Counted from the first letter of the stretch, positions 1 to 8,979 are shown. The stretch: 64,000 bases of DNA from Planctomycetota bacterium (GCA_020638655.1 JACKIC010000004.1:124001-188000); one strand, 5' to 3'. A program made the numbers and translations. The notes: generated by a model not told the origin, from the letters alone.

Positions 1-645
1 AAGGGCAAGCCGTTCCAGCCCGACGCGCGCATGCAGCGCATCCTCACCGAGGCGGCCAAGGTGGGCGCTGTGACCGCTCAGGCGCTCGCGGCGCGTCCGC
101 GCGACCCGCGCTTCTACGTCTATCCCGGGCAGCGCGTCTGGACCAACCCGATGCCTGGCGGCTGCTACGACTTCATGGTCGACGGCGCCATCTTCCACGA
201 CGCCCGCATCGACATGCACTTCTACGCCACGGGCATCACGCCCGCGATGGCGGCCCGGAACGTCGGCGTGGGCTCCCAGTACCTGATCGCCTACCTCGAC
301 AAGAACGGTGACGCCCTCGACGGCAGCAAGACCTACAAGATCCACCTACCGCCGAACGTGCCGGCCAAGGACTTCTGGTCGTTCACGCTCTACGACAACC
401 AGACCCGCTCGATGCTGCAGACCGACCAGCAGTTCCCGGGCGTCGACAGCCTGCACGACGTCAAGGCGAACGCCGACGGTTCGTACGACGTCTACTTCGG
501 GCCGACGGCCCCGCTGGGCATGGAGCACAACTGGGTCCAGACCGTGCCAGGCAAGGGCTGGAACACCATCTTCCGCCTCTACGGGCCGCTGCAGCCCTTC
601 TACGACCAGACCTGGAAGCCGAGTGATCCGGAGTTCGTGAAGTAG
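1..645 (+). CDS. DUF1254/DUF1214 domain protein, C-terminal part
   Basis: The reading frame is open from the first base of the window, so this is the C-terminal part of a longer gene whose start lies upstream. The last ~100 residues carry the DUF1214 pattern I know: a FWSFTLYDNQTRSM stretch, an NADGSYDVYFGP stretch, then an NWVQTVPGKGW stretch and RLYGPLQPFYDQTWKPSD before the stop TAG. In this family an N-terminal DUF1254 domain normally precedes it. Members are usually exported proteins of unknown function. The enzymatic role is not established and I do not assign one. A strong hairpin (662-700) follows before the convergent FG-GAP gene. Confidence 0.85.
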   Translation, partial: KGKPFQPDARMQRILTEAAKVGAVTAQALAARPRDPRFYVYPGQRVWTNPMPGGCYDFMVDGAIFHDARIDMHFYATGITPAMAARNVGVGSQYLIAYLDKNGDALDGSKTYKIHLPPNVPAKDFWSFTLYDNQTRSMLQTDQQFPGVDSLHDVKANADGSYDVYFGPTAPLGMEHNWVQTVPGKGWNTIFRLYGPLQPFYDQTWKPSDPEFVK

Positions 646-661
646 CGAGCCCGGTGGTCGT

Positions 662-700
662 CGGGCCGAGCAGCGGCGGCGGGAACCGCCGCTGCGCCCG
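662..700. terminator. bidirectional hairpin terminator
   Basis: A perfect 10-bp GC-rich stem (670-679 with 686-695, loop 680-685) is extended by a 5-bp outer stem (662-666 with 696-700) across a 3-nt bulge. It sits between two convergent genes ending at 645 and 728, so it can serve both strands. There is no T-tract on either side. Confidence 0.7.
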
Positions 701-727
701 GGTTGCTCACGAGGTTGACGCCGCGGG

Positions 728-3115
728 CTACTCGATCCTCGCGATCACCGCGTTGCCCAGCCCGAGCCCCGTCGGGGTCCAGTGCAGCGCCTGCATGTGC
801 AGGTCGACGCCGACGATGCCCGCCACGTTCGGCACCGGCAGGTCCAGTTCGAGGATGCCGGTGCCGCTGGGAATCGCGACCAGCTGCATCGCGAGCGGCT
901 GATCGAGGAACAGCAGGCCCAGGGGGCCCGGGATACCGACGGCGCGCGACGTCAGGCCGAGACCGAGCACGGCGAGGTCGCCGGCGGCGCGGCCCGGGCG
1001 CGAGCTGATCTCGACGCGCAGGTTCCGGCCGATGTGCGGCGCGAGCGGCAGCAGCAGCTGCCGCTCCCGGTTCCAGAGCACGGCGCGGCCGGTGATCGCC
1101 TCCAGGTCGCGGTCGCCGTCGACGTCGGCGAGGGCGATCGGGCTCGCGGACAGCCCGACCGGCACCAACGTGAAGTTGCCCGCACCGTCGTTCTGCAGGA
1201 TGTCGGTACCGACGAGGTCGAGGTCGCCGTCGTTGTCGTAGTCGCCGATCGCCGCCTCGCCCGCGAACCCGGGCGGGATCACGGCGCTGGTGACGTCGAC
1301 GAAGGCGCCACCCGCTTGCCGGAACACGCGCGTCGAGCCGTTGGTGACGATCAGGTCGTGGCCGGCGCCGAAGTCGGCGAACTGCATGTCGCCGATGAGC
1401 GCCGGCAGCGGGATCGAGACGAAGCCCGTCGTTGTGTTGCGCAGCAGCTGCGGCTGCCCGTAGATCAGCGCCCCGAACAGCAGGACGTCGGGCCGCCCGT
1501 CGCCGTCGCTGTCGGTCACGGTGGTGCGCAGCAGCCAGGTGCCGGTCTGCAGCGTCGGGCCCGCAGTGAAGCCGCCGGTACCGTCGTTCAGGTAGAGCCG
1601 GTGGAAAGCCGACTGCAGGATGCCCTCGCCGACGACGATGTCGAGGTCGCCGTCGAGATCGAAGTCGCCGAGCGTCGCGTCGTAGAAGCTCGCCGGCGCG
1701 TAGCCGTTGGCCGAGTCCAGGGTGAAGTTGCCGCTGCCGTCGTTGCGCCACACGCGCGCGCCGACGAGGTCCAGGTCGCCGTCGCCGTCGATGTCGCCGA
1801 TCTGGTCGACGCCGCGCAGGGCGGAGGTGATCGAGGTCAGCGGCTGGCTCTGCCACTGGTCGTTGCGGTCGTTGCGCAGCCAGCCGGATCCGCCGATCAG
1901 GTCGAGGTCGCCGTCGCCGTCGAGGTCGGCGGCGATCCACGCGGAGTTCGGGGCGGGCAGCGTCGTGCTCGACGGGCGCGGCGCCAGGTGGGCGCGACCA
2001 TCGTTGTGGAGCACCAGGAGGTCGCCGTAGAGCAGGAGCACGTCGAGGTCGCCGTCCCCTTCGACGTCGACCGCGGCGAGTTTGCGCGGGGTCCGATACC
2101 GCTCGTACATGCTCCCCTGTCCGGGCACGGCGGTGAAGTTGCCCGCGCCGTCGTTGCCGAGCACGTGCAGCTCGGGGCCCTGGTCGTAGACCGCGGCGTC
2201 GAGGTCGCCGTCGCCGTCGAGGTCGGCGAACATCGGCGTGCCCTGCAGCGTCGGCAGGCTACCGGCGCCGGCCGCCGTGAACACGCCGGCCTGATTGATC
2301 AGCAGCTGCATCGGAGCGAAGTAGCTGTTGATCAACAGGTCGACGTCGCCGTCGCCGTCGACGTCCCCGGCGACGCCCTCGCCGCTCGGTGCGCTGCCAG
2401 GCAGGCGCGTGGCGGTCTCGTCGACGAACCCCGTGCCGGTGTTGCGCAGCAGGTTCACGTTGGACGGGTTGAACAGCAGGTCGGGCCGGCCGTCGCCGTC
2501 GGCGTCGAGAACGATCGGTGCACGCTGGCCGAGCAGGAACATGCCGCCGAACCACTGCGCCGTGACGTTCGTGAAGGTGCCGCCGCCGTCGTTGCGCAGC
2601 GCGGAGTTGGCGCTCGCCGGCGGCGCCGTCGTGCCGGCGATGAGGTCGAGGTCGCCGTCGCCGTCGAGATCGAGCGCATCGACGTAGGACGGGTAGTTCG
2701 AGACCGCCGGCAGCTGTCCGATCGTGGTGACCGTGAAGGTGAGGTTGGCGGACTGCTCGATCAGGAACACCGTGATCGACGAGTTGCCGATCGACCCGGG
2801 TTCGAGCACCACGAAGTCGACGTCGCCGTCGTTGTCGTGGTCGAACGCCTTGAAGACGGGGTCGAAGGTGCCGCTGGCGAGCGTCGCGTAGGGCGCGAAG
2901 CGGCCGAGGCCGAGGTTGCGGTGCCAGCCCAGCTGCCCGGGCTCGAACGCGATCAGGTCGGCGAGACCGTCGCCGTCGACGTCGACCGCGCCGCCGAGGG
3001 CGCGGCTGTCGGGCACGGACTCGTCGACGAATTGTCGGACCGGCGCTTGGGCCAGGGACGAAGCGCAGAGGGCGCAGGTGATCGCCGCGGCGATCACGGG
3101 GGAGAGGGCAGGCAT
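728..3115 (-). CDS. secreted FG-GAP/VCBS repeat protein
   Basis: About 795 residues. The ATG at 3113-3115 was chosen over an upstream ATG because it has a GGAGA Shine-Dalgarno about 6 nt upstream and opens directly onto a signal peptide (MPALSPVIAAAITCALCASS, cleavage near AQA). The mature part is a long series of FG-GAP/VCBS repeats, visible as recurrent DxDGDGDxD loops (for example VDVDGDGLAD, DLDGDGDLDL). These are calcium-binding loops of a beta-propeller, as in integrin-alpha-like and cell-surface proteins. The last ~100 residues form a separate domain (ELDLPVPNVAGIVGVDLHMQ) that matches, in pattern, the C-termini of the proteins at 3239-4660 and 50169-51569. Likely an exported or surface protein; ligand unknown. 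The coding repeats give a striking DNA repeat (gtcgaggtcgccgtcgcc). Confidence 0.85.
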   Translation of the reverse strand: MPALSPVIAAAITCALCASSLAQAPVRQFVDESVPDSRALGGAVDVDGDGLADLIAFEPGQLGWHRNLGLGRFAPYATLASGTFDPVFKAFDHDNDGDVDFVVLEPGSIGNSSITVFLIEQSANLTFTVTTIGQLPAVSNYPSYVDALDLDGDGDLDLIAGTTAPPASANSALRNDGGGTFTNVTAQWFGGMFLLGQRAPIVLDADGDGRPDLLFNPSNVNLLRNTGTGFVDETATRLPGSAPSGEGVAGDVDGDGDVDLLINSYFAPMQLLINQAGVFTAAGAGSLPTLQGTPMFADLDGDGDLDAAVYDQGPELHVLGNDGAGNFTAVPGQGSMYERYRTPRKLAAVDVEGDGDLDVLLLYGDLLVLHNDGRAHLAPRPSSTTLPAPNSAWIAADLDGDGDLDLIGGSGWLRNDRNDQWQSQPLTSITSALRGVDQIGDIDGDGDLDLVGARVWRNDGSGNFTLDSANGYAPASFYDATLGDFDLDGDLDIVVGEGILQSAFHRLYLNDGTGGFTAGPTLQTGTWLLRTTVTDSDGDGRPDVLLFGALIYGQPQLLRNTTTGFVSIPLPALIGDMQFADFGAGHDLIVTNGSTRVFRQAGGAFVDVTSAVIPPGFAGEAAIGDYDNDGDLDLVGTDILQNDGAGNFTLVPVGLSASPIALADVDGDRDLEAITGRAVLWNRERQLLLPLAPHIGRNLRVEISSRPGRAAGDLAVLGLGLTSRAVGIPGPLGLLFLDQPLAMQLVAIPSGTGILELDLPVPNVAGIVGVDLHMQALHWTPTGLGLGNAVIARIE

Positions 3116-3178
3116 CGGGTTCTCCGTTTCGGGGCGGGGGGCCAGCGGTCTAGCCGCACGAACCGGAGCGGTAACTCG

Positions 3179-3212
3179 CGGCACCGCCGCCGGTGGACCG
3201 GCGGCGGTGCCG
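3179..3212 (-). terminator. hairpin terminator
   Basis: A perfect 15-bp GC-rich stem (3179-3193 with 3198-3212) closed by a 4-nt loop (tgga). It lies just downstream of the stop of the NHL-type propeller gene (ends 3239 on the minus strand) and upstream of the FG-GAP gene, so it would end the first transcript. No T-tract follows. Confidence 0.65.
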
Positions 3213-3238
3213 TCAGCGCGGCGTCGGGCCGCGAGCCC

Positions 3239-4660
3239 TCACCAGACCAGCAGACCGGTCACGTTGGTGAACCCGGTGCTGGTGGCGCCGATGTGCACAC
3301 CCTGCATGAAGAACTCGAGTCCGGCGAACGCGGGGGCGTTCGGGATCGGGAACGGGATGCTGGTGTTGCCGACGCCTGACAGGTTGACCGGCAGGATCAG
3401 GGCCGGGTCGAGGGTGAACTCCCCGGTGATGGCGGGGTTGGTGTAGCCGGAGCCCGAGGCGACCAGGCCGAAGCCGAACGCCATCAGCCAGAACGTGCTG
3501 GGCGGCGTGGTCACGTCGATGGTCGGCGTGTTGCCGACCTGCGTGATGCCGGTCGTCTGCGCGTGGAAGCTGCTGTTCGACAGGGGGTCGCGGGCGTTGG
3601 TCGCCTGCAGCACCTCGGCGTAGTTGACTTCGCCGTCACCGTCGTCGTCGGCGAACGGGGCCACGACCAGCGCGTACTCGTACGGAGTGCTCAGCGACGA
3701 CTGCGTGCCGATGCCGTCGAAGCTGCCGTAGCTCAGCACGCCGGGGACCTCGATCGCGCCGGTGGCCGGGTCGATGCGGCGCACCTCGCACGGCGGGCCG
3801 ACGCCCGAGAAGGTCAGGCGCTGCGTCGCCCACAGCTTGCCGGAAAGGTCGAAGGCGAGGCCGAGCACGCTGCTGGGCGTCTGCGTATAGGTCGACAGGA
3901 CGTTGCCGTTGCTCGCATCGATCTCGAGCAGCGTGCCGCCGCTGTTGCCGGTCCACAGGTTGCCGTTGGGCGCGACCACGAGCTGCGACAGGCCGGTGCC
4001 CGGCGGCAGGTACATGTTCAGCGTGTTGCCGTTCTCGTCGAGCTCGAACAGGTGGGACGGGCCGTCGCCCACGACCCAGATGTGGCTCGGCTGCAGCAGG
4101 CCGCGGAAGTCGGCCACGACGCGGACGGGCAGGAACGTCGACGGTGCGCCGACCAGCTGGTAGTTGGTGACGGCGCCCAGCGCGTCGATGCGGGACACCG
4201 ACGCCGGGTTGGTGCGGTGCGCGATCCACTTGTTGCCGGCGGTGTCGATCGCGATGCCGAGCGGCGCGGCGGCGTTGAGCGTGTAGGTCTGGATCAGCGT
4301 GCCGGTGGCGTCGTAGTTGGCGACCACGGTGCCGGCGGTCATCCACGCAGTGCCCTGGGCGTCGAAGGCGATGCTGAACGGGTTGCCCGGGGCGACGACC
4401 GGAGTGATCGAGCGCGTGACCGGGTCGACGATGTCGAACGTTCCCTGGATGAAACGAACGACCCAGATCTTGCCGTCCGGGGCGACGTGCGCGCTGCGCA
4501 GCGAGGTGCCCATGTCGATGCGGTCGCGGATCGAGCCCCACGGGGACACTTCCATGATGTCCATCGAGGCGCGGTTGGCGATCCAGTAGGTCTCCTGCGC
4601 GGTGACGGAGGTGGTGACGGTCAGGGCTGCGACGGCCAACAGCGAGAGTGAGTGCTTCAT
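3239..4660 (-). CDS. secreted NHL/Vgb-like beta-propeller protein
   Basis: About 473 residues. The start at 4660 gives a clean signal peptide (MKHSLSLLAVAALTVTTSVT, cleavage near AQE). An in-frame ATG 26 codons upstream adds only a charged non-signal extension. The body has repeats of the form hAPDGKIWVV, VAPNGNLWTG, FDLSGKLWAT, typical of NHL/SMP-30/virginiamycin-B-lyase-like propellers. No catalytic set specific to virginiamycin lyase could be confirmed. The segment DDDGDGEVNYAEV resembles a calcium-binding dockerin/EF-hand loop. The C-terminal ~70 residues (PFPIPNAPAFAGLEFFMQG) match the C-terminal module of the FG-GAP and Kelch proteins in this window. Same strand as the following FG-GAP gene but separated from it by a strong hairpin. 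Confidence 0.75.
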   Translation of the reverse strand: MKHSLSLLAVAALTVTTSVTAQETYWIANRASMDIMEVSPWGSIRDRIDMGTSLRSAHVAPDGKIWVVRFIQGTFDIVDPVTRSITPVVAPGNPFSIAFDAQGTAWMTAGTVVANYDATGTLIQTYTLNAAAPLGIAIDTAGNKWIAHRTNPASVSRIDALGAVTNYQLVGAPSTFLPVRVVADFRGLLQPSHIWVVGDGPSHLFELDENGNTLNMYLPPGTGLSQLVVAPNGNLWTGNSGGTLLEIDASNGNVLSTYTQTPSSVLGLAFDLSGKLWATQRLTFSGVGPPCEVRRIDPATGAIEVPGVLSYGSFDGIGTQSSLSTPYEYALVVAPFADDDGDGEVNYAEVLQATNARDPLSNSSFHAQTTGITQVGNTPTIDVTTPPSTFWLMAFGFGLVASGSGYTNPAITGEFTLDPALILPVNLSGVGNTSIPFPIPNAPAFAGLEFFMQGVHIGATSTGFTNVTGLLVW

Positions 4661-5080
4661 GAGTTGCAGGGTTGGGGTCCTTTGGTGAATCGGGGGGTCG
4701 CGGGAGGTTAGGAGTTCCGGCGCCGGGCGCGAGGGCACTCGGTCGGTGGGACGGATTCCTTGCGAACGGTTGCGCAGCGGTCGCGGCGTCGGCCGAAGAT
4801 CTGCTGGCTCTGCGCTTGTCCGTATCGCTCGTGCCCAATCGATGAGCTACCTCGAGCAGGCATACGCCGAGGACTCACAGTGGCTCGGCTGGCTCGGCCA
4901 CGACCGCATCTTCGAGCCGCTGCGCGGCTCGTCGTGCTTCGGCGGGCGAGCCTGATGCGGCGGCGCCGGGGATCGTGTTGGAGACGCCGCAGCGGGCTGG
5001 CTGCCGCGACTCGCCCCGCGTTGCGGCGGCGACCCGGCGACTCCTGAGCTGGACTGCCCGCCCTCGGCGGGCGGCGCAGC
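4661..5080. other. 420-bp intergenic region
   Basis: This is the only stretch of more than 300 bases here without an intact gene. It contains the upstream region of the minus-strand propeller gene (4661-4745), the TPR/kinase remnant on the plus strand (4842-4955) and the hairpin after lpdA (5046-5082). Nothing else coding was recognised. Confidence 0.7.
4842..4955 (+). pseudogene. remnant of a TPR/serine-threonine kinase C-terminus
   Basis: A 37-codon open stretch encodes YLEQAYAEDSQWLGWLG followed by HDRIFEPLRGS. This closely resembles the last TPR unit of planctomycete and acidobacterial kinase/TPR proteins, where the pattern is LEQAYxExSxWLxxLxxDxxFxPLRxDPRF. Here it runs into a stop soon after (SSCFGGRA). 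No kinase or further TPR sequence is visible upstream on this strand. I read it as the decayed tail of a lost gene. Similarity is from memory. Confidence 0.45.
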
Positions 5081-5082
5081 TC
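5046..5082 (-). terminator. lpdA hairpin terminator
   Basis: Two-tier stem-loop. The inner perfect 7-bp stem is 5056-5062 with 5066-5072 (3-nt loop); the outer 6-bp stem is 5046-5051 with 5077-5082. The outer arm touches the lpdA stop codon. No T-tract. Confidence 0.55.
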
Positions 5083-6490
5083 AGTGCTTCTTGGGCGCCT
5101 GGAAGATGTGCACGGCCATGTTGTGCACGGCTTCGGCGGCTTCCATCATCGCCTCGGGCAGCGTCGGGTGCGCGTGGATCGTCTGCGCGAGGTCGTTCAC
5201 CGTCGCGCCCATCTCGATCGCCAGCGCCGCCTCGGCGACGAGCTCGGTGACCTCGGGGCCAATCATGTGCACGCCGAGCAGCTTGTCGGTCTTGGCATCG
5301 CCGACGACCTTGACCCAGCCGTCGGTCTCGTTGAGCGACATCGCGCGGCCCGAGGCGCCGAACGGGAACTTGCCCTCGACGGGATCGAAGCCCGCGGCCT
5401 TGGCCTCCTCGACGGACAGGCCGACCGAGGCGATCTCGGGGTCGGTGAAGATCACCGCCGGGATGCACGCGGGGTCGTAGGCCGCGCCCTTGTCGCCGGC
5501 GATCGCCGCGGCGGCGATCAGGCCCTCGTGCGAACCCTTGTGCGCGAGCATCGGCTGGCCGGCGACGTCGCCGATCGCGTAGATGCCGGGCACGTTGGTC
5601 ATGCGCTTGTGATCGACGCCGACGAAGCCGCGGTCGTCGACCTTGACGCCGATCGCCTCGAGGCCCAGGCCCTTGCCGCTCGGGCGGCGACCGACGCACG
5701 ACAGCACCACGTCGCACTCGAACGTCTCGGCCTTGCCTTCGACCTCGGCGGTGACCTGCAGGCCGCCCTTGACCTTCTTGAAGCCCGTCGCCTTGGCCTT
5801 GAGCACGACGTCGATCTTCTTCTTCTTGAGCGAGCGACCCATCTCCTTGGACAGCTCGGCTTCCATGCCGGGCAGCACGCGGTCCATGAACTCGAGCACG
5901 CGCACCTCGGTGCCGAGCTTGTGGTAGACGAGGCCCAGCTCGAGGCCGATGTAGCCGCCGCCGATCACGATCATGCGCTTGGGCAGCTGCTTGGGCGCGA
6001 GCGCGTCGGTCGACGACCAGACGCTCTGCCCGTCGAACGCGAACCCGGGCACCTCGATCGGCGTGCTGCCGACCGCGACCACGATGTTCTTGGCCTCGAT
6101 GGTCTTCTTGCCGTCCTTGGCGGTGACCTCGACCTTGTTCTTGGCGACGAACTTCGCGTCGCCCATCACCACGTCGACCTTGTGGTTCTTGAGCAGGCCG
6201 CCGACGCCGCTGGTCAGCTTGTTGACGATGCCGGCCTTCCAGCCGACCAGCGCCGGCAGGTCGAGCCCCTCGAACTTCGCCTTGATGCCCATCAGGTCGG
6301 CGTGCTGGATCTTGTGCACCAGCTTGCTGGCGGCGATCAGCGCCTTGCTCGGGATGCAGCCGACGTTGAGGCAGACGCCACCGAGGCTCTCCTTCTCGAC
6401 GACGGCGGTCTTGAGGCCGAGCTGGGCACACCGGATGGCACAGACGTAGCCGGCGGGGCCGGCACCGATCACGAGGACGTCGTAGGTCAT
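5081..6490 (-). CDS. lpdA: dihydrolipoyl dehydrogenase
   Basis: 469 residues, normal for the family. This cytoplasmic FAD flavoprotein reoxidises dihydrolipoamide to lipoamide with NAD+, as the E3 component of 2-oxo-acid dehydrogenase complexes or the glycine cleavage system. Visible features in order: an N-terminal FAD-binding GAGPAGY motif (residues 9-15), the redox-active disulfide GGVCLNVGC (C40, C45), a second dinucleotide motif VIGGGYIGLELG, an FAD-binding GIYAIGDVAGQP segment, and the C-terminal dimer-interface HPTLPEA with the active-site His/Glu pair (about H441, E446). All key residues are present. It stands alone: no E1/E2 gene lies beside it. A -10-like TATCCT lies 14 nt upstream of the ATG. 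Confidence 0.96.
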   Translation of the reverse strand: MTYDVLVIGAGPAGYVCAIRCAQLGLKTAVVEKESLGGVCLNVGCIPSKALIAASKLVHKIQHADLMGIKAKFEGLDLPALVGWKAGIVNKLTSGVGGLLKNHKVDVVMGDAKFVAKNKVEVTAKDGKKTIEAKNIVVAVGSTPIEVPGFAFDGQSVWSSTDALAPKQLPKRMIVIGGGYIGLELGLVYHKLGTEVRVLEFMDRVLPGMEAELSKEMGRSLKKKKIDVVLKAKATGFKKVKGGLQVTAEVEGKAETFECDVVLSCVGRRPSGKGLGLEAIGVKVDDRGFVGVDHKRMTNVPGIYAIGDVAGQPMLAHKGSHEGLIAAAAIAGDKGAAYDPACIPAVIFTDPEIASVGLSVEEAKAAGFDPVEGKFPFGASGRAMSLNETDGWVKVVGDAKTDKLLGVHMIGPEVTELVAEAALAIEMGATVNDLAQTIHAHPTLPEAMMEAAEAVHNMAVHIFQAPKKH

Positions 6491-6618
6491 GGTTGGGGGC
6501 GAACAGGATACGCCGCGGGGCCGGTCATTCCAGGGTGGGGACGTGCGGTGGCACGGGATGAGTGGCTTTCGGGGTCCCGCTATGGGCGTCCATGGCGTTC
6601 TGAGACGATCCCGCCGGC

Positions 6619-7335
6619 GTGGACCGTGAGCTGTTGCAGTACGACTTCACCTGTTGTTTCGGCTACGTCGTCGTCGCCGACCTGGCGCACGTCCTTGCCA
6701 GGCGGGGCGATCCGGAGCGTTGGCTCGAGGACGAGTGGGAAGCTACGTCGGGCAGATCCTACTTCTGGCGGGCGGGCATCGCCGGGACGTTCCGAGTGGT
6801 CGTCTCGAACCAACCCCCGAAGCCCCATGAGGTCTGGGGCTCGGAGTCGATCGAACGGCGTCGCGAATTGGAGGTGCCCTCAGGGCGGCTCGTGATCGGC
6901 GGCTACGACCAACTGGCGTACGGCGAGGAGGAGTCCCTGATCGGTCTGTCTCTCGAGCCCGGGAAGTACTCGCTGGACGTGTGGCAGGGAATGGAGGAGG
7001 AGTGGTGGGAGAGGTCGGTGTTCGAGGAGCTCGCCGGTGTCGAGGAGATGGCGGCAATGGAGCAGGCCGACTGGTGGTCGCGACGAGCCTTGTGGTTCGC
7101 GCTCGCCGCGACGATCTACCTCACGATCTGTGACCGCCTCGGGTGGAGTGGTCTGGGTGGAGTACTCCTCGGTGCTGGGATCGGCGCCGCGACGTTCACC
7201 TGGTTGCGCGTGACCATGACGCCGCGATGGAAGGCCATGCGAGCCCTGCGCAAGGAGGCTCGTTGCCGCATCGAAGGCTCACCCCTGCCACCCAGTCTGC
7301 TGATCTCGTTGTCCGCGGCGGGCCGAGGGTACTGA
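6619..7335 (+). CDS. hypothetical membrane protein
   Basis: 238 residues from a GTG start. An in-frame stop at 6601-6603 forces the start downstream of that point. The first ~155 residues look soluble and acidic (for example GMEEEWWERSVFEELAG). Two hydrophobic segments follow at roughly residues 160-200 (ALWFALAATIYLTICDRLG, then GGVLLGAGIGAATFTWL), and a short basic tail ends the protein. I do not recognise the family. It is divergent from lpdA and convergent with the metalloprotease gene at 7392-8852. Codon use resembles the neighbours. Confidence 0.6.
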   Translation: MDRELLQYDFTCCFGYVVVADLAHVLARRGDPERWLEDEWEATSGRSYFWRAGIAGTFRVVVSNQPPKPHEVWGSESIERRRELEVPSGRLVIGGYDQLAYGEEESLIGLSLEPGKYSLDVWQGMEEEWWERSVFEELAGVEEMAAMEQADWWSRRALWFALAATIYLTICDRLGWSGLGGVLLGAGIGAATFTWLRVTMTPRWKAMRALRKEARCRIEGSPLPPSLLISLSAAGRGY

Positions 7336-7391
7336 ACCGGGTACAGACCACACAGAGGACCTGGGGCGCGTGGCGAGGCCTTCCGTCGCGG

Positions 7392-8852
7392 CTACTTGCC
7401 GGCTTGGGGTTCCGCGTAGGTGCGGATCTTGAGCTGTTTGTGGATCGCGGCGGCGTGGGCGGTCAGCGCCGCGTCGATCGCCGCGTAGTCCATGCCCAGC
7501 AGCTCTTCGAACGAGCTCTTGCGCAGGCCGCCGTTCTGGCGTTCGGCGACGAGCAGATCGAAGACCGTGGCGCGGCGCTTGCCGCCGTCGCCGTGCATCA
7601 GCCAGTGCACGACCAGCGCCGCCTGCGGATACCCGGCCTCGTAGGCGTCCCACTCCTGGTCCCCGATGTGCGCGAACTGCGCCATCGGCATCAGCTGACC
7701 GTTCGCGGCGGCCTCGATCGCCGTCGCCAGGTCGTCGTCGACGACGGTGCCGAACTCGTGCTCGCGCCCGTCGTCGCTGGTCACGAGGCTCTCGAGGTAG
7801 ACGCACAGCCCTTCCTCGACCCAACGCAACGGCTTGTCGTCGGCCGGGCCGCGCCACGCGGCCTTGAGCCGCAGGTCGATCAGCTGGTGCGCGCCTTCGT
7901 GGAAGAAGGTCTCGAACAGCAGGGTCGTGTCCCCGGCGTAGAAGTCGTGGTCGTAGTAGAAGTGGCCGGTCTTGGTGGTGGGGGAGTAGTAGCCGAGCAC
8001 CTGCGAGGAATCGGGCGGCTCCTCGCCCTGCAGGCGCAGCACGTTCTCGTAGTCGACCACCGACCCGAACAGGTACACGCTCAGCGGTTTGGTGACGTTG
8101 CGCAGCGGCTGCTTGTTGTCGCGCATGAACTCGTCCCACGCGTCGTGCAGATCCTCGCAGGCCTGCGCGAACGCGAACACGGTGGCGTGCGGCGCGTTGG
8201 TGACGAAGCGGTAGTGGCGCGTCTGCAGTCCCCACGCGTCGGACCAGAACTCGAGTTCCTTCTTGAGGTCCGACCGCTCGAGGAAACGACCGGACAGCTT
8301 CTTCAGCGCGCTGCGCGCCGCCTGCTTGTCCTCCTTGGGCAGCGCGCCGTAGTTGAAGATCGTGTCGTAGTCGAGCTTCTGCAGCGCCTTGCGCGCCGTC
8401 GCGTTGTCGGGGTCGATGCGGTAGGCGCGCGCCAGCAGGGTCTCGCCGAGCGCGGCCTCGTCGCCGGCGAGGCCCTCTTCGCCCAGGGCTGCGAGCTCCG
8501 CCGCGAGCGGCGCCAGGGTCTTCTCGAGCTGCTTGCGGAACGCGCGGCCGCTCTTCGCGACCGCCTCGCGATAGGTGCGCAGGTAGGCCTCGCCGGTCAT
8601 CGCCTTGATCGCGGCGAGGCGCTGCGCGAGCGCGTGCTGGGGCTGGCTCTCGACGACCTGCCGCGCCAGCATCGAGGCCTCGCGCAGCAGGCCGCGTTCG
8701 AACGCGTCCTCGGCCGCGGCGGCGCGCGCCTCGAGCAGGCGGGCCTCGACCGGCGCCGCGCGCTCGGCGAGGGTCTGCTGGGCGAGCACGGCTGTGGTCA
8801 GGTGGGCGACGACCGCCAGCGCGCGGACGAGGTTGGCGAGGGTGCTCGGCAT
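7392..8852 (-). CDS. secreted DUF1570-like gluzincin metalloprotease
   Basis: 486 residues with an N-terminal signal peptide (cleavage near VLAQQ). A helical, probably repeat-like N-terminal half (residues ~35-250) precedes a peptidase-like domain with FFHEGAHQLID, an HExxH zinc site (HEGAH), and a downstream WVEEGLCVYLES that supplies the likely third ligand Glu. This order is typical of planctomycete DUF1570/peptidase-MA-type proteins. Substrate unknown. A second gene of the same style occurs at 61437-62855. The start has no Shine-Dalgarno but a TACCAT hexamer lies 7 nt upstream, suggesting a leaderless mRNA. Confidence 0.75.
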   Translation of the reverse strand: MPSTLANLVRALAVVAHLTTAVLAQQTLAERAAPVEARLLEARAAAAEDAFERGLLREASMLARQVVESQPQHALAQRLAAIKAMTGEAYLRTYREAVAKSGRAFRKQLEKTLAPLAAELAALGEEGLAGDEAALGETLLARAYRIDPDNATARKALQKLDYDTIFNYGALPKEDKQAARSALKKLSGRFLERSDLKKELEFWSDAWGLQTRHYRFVTNAPHATVFAFAQACEDLHDAWDEFMRDNKQPLRNVTKPLSVYLFGSVVDYENVLRLQGEEPPDSSQVLGYYSPTTKTGHFYYDHDFYAGDTTLLFETFFHEGAHQLIDLRLKAAWRGPADDKPLRWVEEGLCVYLESLVTSDDGREHEFGTVVDDDLATAIEAAANGQLMPMAQFAHIGDQEWDAYEAGYPQAALVVHWLMHGDGGKRRATVFDLLVAERQNGGLRKSSFEELLGMDYAAIDAALTAHAAAIHKQLKIRTYAEPQAGK

Positions 8853-8859
8853 GGCGGGG

Positions 8860-8865
8860 ATGGTA
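8860..8865 (-). promoter_or_regulatory. putative -10 element, leaderless
   Basis: TACCAT on the minus strand ends 7 nt before the ATG of the metalloprotease gene, and no Shine-Dalgarno is present. One of several such placements in the window. Confidence 0.3.
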
Positions 8866-8979
8866 GCGGCAGCCGGTCCCTCAGGAGTTGATCGCTGGCC
8901 AACTGCCGGCGCGGCGTGCAGCGGAATTCGATGTTTGCCCGGGAACGATTCGCGCCCGGGCGGTGTCCTTGCCGTGTCG

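Noticed and set aside
1100..2700. Regularly repeated gtcgaggtcgccgtcgcc-type DNA, CRISPR-like at first sight
   Set aside because: The repeats are in frame and encode DxDGDGDxD loops of FG-GAP units; spacing and spacer content are those of a protein repeat.
782..3379. 865-codon plus-strand open frame opposite the FG-GAP gene
   Set aside because: Its translation is a low-complexity Val/Glu/Arg-rich antisense of the repeat gene, common in very GC-rich DNA. The minus strand has signal peptide, Shine-Dalgarno and calcium loops.
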